From Lithospermum erythrorhizon (lineage: Eukaryota; Streptophyta; Magnoliopsida; Boraginales; Boraginaceae): a stretch of DNA of 64,000 nt. Every line of letters begins with the position of its first letter. Within the stretch, counting starts at the first letter, position 1. Location of the stretch: the NCBI GenBank assembly GCA_019722365.1, contig JADFUC010000735.1, positions 117,642 through 181,641 of the forward strand, read 5' to 3'. Shown one piece after another: positions 59,521-64,000 of the stretch. Made by a program: the position numbers and the translations under genes. The notes below the pieces were generated by a model, which worked only from the letters and a program-made list of their open reading frames with translations, did not search any database and had not been told where the DNA came from.

Positions 59521-62412
59521 GGGCTGCTTGACGCCATTGTAGATTTATATTTGGTTGCCAAATTGTCAGAAGGTCACAAATTTAATTCCATTTTAATAAA
59601 TAGATAGCTTTATTTTATCATGTTAGATTTAAGCTCATTTTTCTATTTTTTATCCATCCCGGCTACCTCGAGGCATCAAAGGCCATTTACTCGCCCCAAC
59701 TCGTACCCACCTGTGGCCGTTAACGACGTACTGTGTTTATGCTTTCATGCTCATAAATGTGCCTGTGTTTCAAAGGAAATAGCTGGTTGTCATACAGTCA
59801 TTCTCTAGCCAGCCCATTTTTCCGAACTGGGCTGATCATTATGACGCTTACCAAGATTTCGGGCTGACTCAGCGTACGGGCGTCTTATGAGCCTAGCTTC
59901 AATTTTTGTGTTCTCGTGGGTGTTACTTCATCGTACGTATTATACTACGTGACGCAGGAACCATTATGTTAATACGGGCGACGCTGAAGAGTATGTATAT
60001 GTTTGGTATTGCAATCTTAAGCAGGCGATCAACGATGGGTCATATATATACGACGTGGGTATATTTTGAACAAGCATGTTACGGGTTGTAATACGCATAT
60101 ACATAATGCATATGAGATATCAAAGCGGCGCATATATTTTGGGGGAGCGTTTTAATAGTTTACGCGCGGTAGAGCCGCGATGGTGACTTTACGACGGGAG
60201 CGACAAGGATCGCTGCGAGTAATTAGCATACGATATACTTGAAAGGGAATTGTAAAGACATCAATAGGTTTATGCGGCACCGTAAAAAGAGACAGCGCGC
60301 GACTATAAATTTAAACGCAAACGCGTCGATGAACGCGTAAGTCGATGGATAAATCGAGTCAATAAAGTTAAAAGAGTTGAAGTTCATCTAATAATGTATA
60401 AATAAAAGTCATGGTCGTCGAGTTTATCTGCGGATGTAAATGATTATTCTCGAGGATATAAACTTCCGAAATCAAACCTCTGAGGACGACGCTGGATGAA
60501 TATGATTGACAATTTACGGGAGAGACAGACAATATCGGGAAGTTATCGGGAAAGGGATTCCGTGGTGTCAATTTGAAGTCAAGGGATGTTTCGTGCACCA
60601 TGGAACTTATACATAAGTGTCGAGCCGAGGAGGATTTTGGGTGACACGATTGGTGGATTAGCATTTGATCGGGGCGTAGCATGTCGATCTTTAAAATAAT
60701 TAAGAATTTGTCCGGTATACTGAGTAATCAGACAAATACCGCATTGTCTTTCGCGAGCATCGACGTGAGATAAAGGAGGTTAGCGCCAGGTAAAATGAAA
60801 ATGGAAGTTGTTTAATTTCGGTAAACGAGCAAAGAGGTTTGGTATCAGTTAAAAGTGAGATTTCTTTGAAAAGCGTAGTTGATCGGGCGATTCCGGAATG
60901 AACGTAAGTCATGAGGATCAAATAGGTTGTATATTTAAAAATACTTGGAGGAAAGTTGTTAAGCCGAGAATTGCCGCAAAGAGGGACCTTATTTTAACGC
61001 ATTTAGTCAGCGAATCCCATAGTGTCGAACTGCAAACGCGCGAAAGGGATTGGAACTTTGGAATGCTGTGTGTTCAATGTTTCAGAAGATAAATGAATAA
61101 GTAGTTCTGGAAAGGGTTTGTCGTATATGTATTTAAGATATCAACAAAGGACAGTAAGAGCAAATGCGACATGTGTAGCCAAGGGGTATCATAGGGTTAG
61201 GGAAAATTATTGGCATCGAGATGATAATTACGGGTAGCGATCCGAGGATCTCAAGAAAGGTGCTGAAATACGTGTCATGAAGAAAGGACAATCGTTCGAA
61301 AGTTAACGAATATATACCGCAAAGAGCATTAACCAGAGAATCTCATCACCGAAAGCATTTATCGACGCAAGATCAAGTCCTAGCTTTTAAATGTAGAAAA
61401 TATAAAGGCACTCAGTAGTAACGGTCGATTTAAGGGTACTTGAGCCAATGGTTAATCAGGAATTTGATATAAAGCATTAATAAGCTCGAATTCAAGACTC
61501 GACAAGCATCGAAAGGGTATTAATGCGCATTGGAATATTTGTGATTTAATTGGGTAATGATTCAAGAGTACGGGAAGAGAATACAATGTCACGACTAACG
61601 GTACCTCGTAGCTGATAAATGGACTTATTATACGATAATTAAACAGAGGACTTATTGAGTCATAAACCAAGGAGCTTAGAATCGATAACGCCGACGCGGT
61701 CAAGGAGTTGAATGTGTTTTTATTAAAGCATAACGTGTGATATGGTAGACTCATGAAATAACAGATTAAATTGTGCCAAGCAGCCACGAAATCCGCGCGC
61801 GAGTAAATCATGCGACTTCGCGTTATAGCATAACCAATGTTTAACGCTGGGCCATGGGTTATGTGAAATTGTTAAACGCGATGAGGATTCAAAAGTAGCT
61901 ACATTAATCGTACGGGAGACTGGGTAATTACTACATTCATATGTCGAGACACTCAGAATGACAAGCCACAAGGAATTGGTCGATAAGTGAATTCGCCACG
62001 AATGAACTTAATCAATGATAACGGAGTATTGGCGACGACACGAATTACGAAAGGATGTGATCGAGCATCTATGGATACGAATTTAATTTCAAAGCGGTAT
62101 TGGTGCAATCGGTGGTGTTCATAATACTCAAGATTGAAATTATAATAACAAGCAAAAACAATATATATTACGGAGTAAGATAAGACGACAAACAAATGTA
62201 AAAATTTGCTCCAATAATGTCAAGGCTTAATGTAAGCAGGTCACCGCCTTTAAGTTTATCGACAAAGATATTACGGTTCAATAACATGCATACTATATCA
62301 GGGGGAAATTCGAGCAGTGATGCGTCAGCGATATCGTTCATGTATCAAAAGGCTGAGATTATCCGGCAAAGAAATTGAAAATTCGAGGACGAATTTTATA
62401 AGGTGCGTAGAC
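59521..62412 (+). pseudogene. pol: Gypsy 2 internal region with pol relics
   Basis: Very degraded. A GTGGGTATATTTTGAACAAG and AATACGCATA segment at 60054-60105 resembles the RNase H entry (G-C-V-L-x-Q...Y-A-S). ITGSDPRISRKVLK (about 61229-61270) corresponds to integrase S-D-R-D-P-R-F-T-S-R-F-W-K. GGGGAAATTCGAGCAGTGATGC near 62301 resembles the W-E-x-E-x-x-M-R end of Del-type integrase. Order and strand agree with the LTRs. gag and protease not identified. Confidence 0.5.
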
Positions 62413-64000
62413 TGTAATAACTCGTTCATCAATATTATGAAATAGTATACTAGTTGCTCGTGGAATATTTCGAGAAATCGAAATTTCAAGTTGAATAGTC
62501 GGACATATAACGAATCGGTCGGTTGGTAGTACATTTCGTATTTAAGATTTTAAAGTTGTAACTGAACGGGTGATTTATTATTTGGGTTAAGTTAAAATTT
62601 ATGTTGGGGAAGTTGGCCATAAACCGGCACGGTAAAACTAAACCGAAAACCGAATCCATGTCGGAAGAAGTCTCGCTCGAGATATTTTAAGGCGCTGGAC
62701 CTACATGACTTTTTTATACTTATCCTAACCTTTTCATCATCATTCATCTTCTTCCTCTTCTTCTAGGATGGTCAAATTTGCTCCATCATTTCCTCGATTT
62801 TGTTTTTCAATTTTCCTCATTCGGGCGAGCTTGGGTCCTAAAAAATTTTCCTGGAGATTCCCTATATTCTCTACGCTGAGGTAAGAAAAGTTCAAATCTT
62901 TTGGAGTATTTTTGAGTTAGAGGATGCTGACTTTGTTGACTTTTTCTAAATGGGTGTTTAAACGACAAGGTAATTTCGACTATTTAGATCGTTGGAGTGT
63001 GTTATGATTTTGACGCGAGTAGAGAATGTTCGGATATTACTATGCTTTGTAAGTCGGATAGCGAATCATCGAGATTAAAGACGGCTAGAAATGCGATTTA
63101 TTGGGCTTGTTAATATCGGAATGTTAAAGTTATCAAACTAAAATTTAACTCATCATTACGTGAAAGCGTTGCAAACTTAACTCGGGAATAAGGTCAGAGG
63201 AAACTTTTGTCAAGTTATTTTGGGGTACTGTACGGTAGATTACATATGTAGGTAGAATGTTACATTATTAGCTGCGTTATAGCAGTAATTATAATTCAAT
63301 GTTTTAGCGCTGATCACGGGGTGTGCGTCCGTCACACGGCCGGAGTTTTATTTAGCTACCAGCATTAATCTCACGGGAGTTTTACTTATCGGGGATGTAT
63401 AAGTATATGTCGTTGTACTGCTGTCAGTTTTGAGGATATGTTCATCGTTATTCCACTATACGACGACAGATGCTGGGTTATATATATAGTTTATCACAAG
63501 GCTTTGCCTCATGGTTGTATTTGCCTCCTGTGAATGTATGATTTTGGTGTTTCTGATGAAAGCTGCATTTCCCTCGTGGTTGCTTGCGTAGTGGTCTCAC
63601 GAAATGTATAGATGTTTCTGGCGCGCGCCGAAATGCATAGGAAGAAGTCAGAGGCGAAGTCGACGCTGGCCGGTCAGCTGATGTCAGCTCGGCCGAGTTG
63701 ATTTGTCCAGATTCGCTTCGCTCCTAGTACGATTTCAGCGAAGCCGCTTCGTACTTAGTAACGATTCTATGATCGCTTGCACTGCTACTTATTCGAAGTA
63801 TGTTTTGGTGTCGACGGGCATAAGTTTCTCTCGGCAGCTGGTGTTGATTATATGCGATGGCTTGTAACAACTGACTTATATTGGAAATAGGTTTGCTGGT
63901 TGACACTTGCTTGAAGCCGACACTCTTGCTGAAGCTTGTTTAGTTGACATTTATTGTTGAAGCCGATACAGCAATACGTAACTGAAATCTTAGTACTGAG
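62413..64000 (+). repeat. 3' LTR of gypsy 2, cut by window end
   Basis: Begins TGTAATAACTCGTTC after the GAGGACGAATTTTATAAGG end of the interior. Similar to 56588-58200 throughout with many indels. Confidence 0.82.

Larger units (their letters stand above)
56588..64000 (+). mobile_element. Ty3/gypsy LTR retrotransposon (Del/Tekay-like), + strand, incomplete at right edge
   Basis: Two copies of a long LTR start TGTAATAACTC (56588 and 62413). The right copy is preceded by TCGAGGACGAATTTTATAAG, the typical end of the interior in plant Del/Tekay elements (polypurine region). Degraded pol pieces lie between. The insertion splits the 5' LTR of copia 2, so this element is the younger of the two. 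The 3' LTR runs past the window end. Confidence 0.83.

Overview
This is nuclear DNA of a flowering plant, almost certainly a eudicot. The evidence is two spliced genes with GT-AG introns in an AT-rich background, and a dense set of plant-type transposable elements. The species cannot be read from the sequence; an asterid is my guess, held weakly. There is no operon, prokaryotic gene, CRISPR array or convincing tRNA.

Only two host genes are supported, both on the + strand and both with every coding exon clean. At the left edge is an alpha-expansin (151-3447, three exons, 259 aa), a secreted wall-loosening protein closest in wording to the EXPA4/EXPA6 group. In the middle is a GARP/G2-like (MYB-related) transcription factor (26320-29019, five exons, 388 aa) with SHLQMYR at the end of its DNA-binding domain and EAR-like repression motifs in its C-terminal half.

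Most of the rest is transposon wreckage. (1) 5.2-14.4 kb: Ty3/gypsy element of the Tat lineage, + strand, with gag, protease, RT, two RNase H segments and integrase in order, followed by an array of small hairpins and a long unexplained 3' region. (2) About 15.2-23.55 kb: CACTA (En/Spm) DNA transposon remnant with transposase_21/DUF4218/DUF4216 pieces, arrays of a GAATAGTT-type repeat, G-rich subterminal repeats and a 3' end in TAGTG. (3) 31.6-32.6 kb: short LTR-type direct-repeat element. (4) 32.9-34.1 kb: element with about 150-bp terminal inverted repeats. (5) 34.36-34.57 kb: Cassandra-like LTR carrying a 5S-rRNA-derived segment, minus strand. (6) 37.83-43.86 kb: full-length but broken Ty1/copia element, + strand, with both LTRs and a probable 5-bp target duplication. 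(7) About 44.5-45.6 kb: possible Harbinger ORF1 relic. (8) 47.25-47.5 kb: 125-bp tandem duplication. (9) 48.4-56.59 kb: second Ty1/copia element, minus strand. Its 5' LTR is cut by (10), a Ty3/gypsy (Del/Tekay-like) element that begins at 56588 and runs off the right edge inside its 3' LTR.

The element genes are all pseudogenes, shot through with stops and frameshifts; domains were identified by reading short conserved motifs across frames. Element ends are approximate unless a terminus is quoted. The most notable items are the 5S-bearing LTR, the hairpin array, the nested copia/gypsy insertion, the octamer arrays around the CACTA exons, a W-to-R change in the expansin C-terminal domain, and the contrast between clean genes and indel-riddled repeats, which might partly be an assembly artefact.
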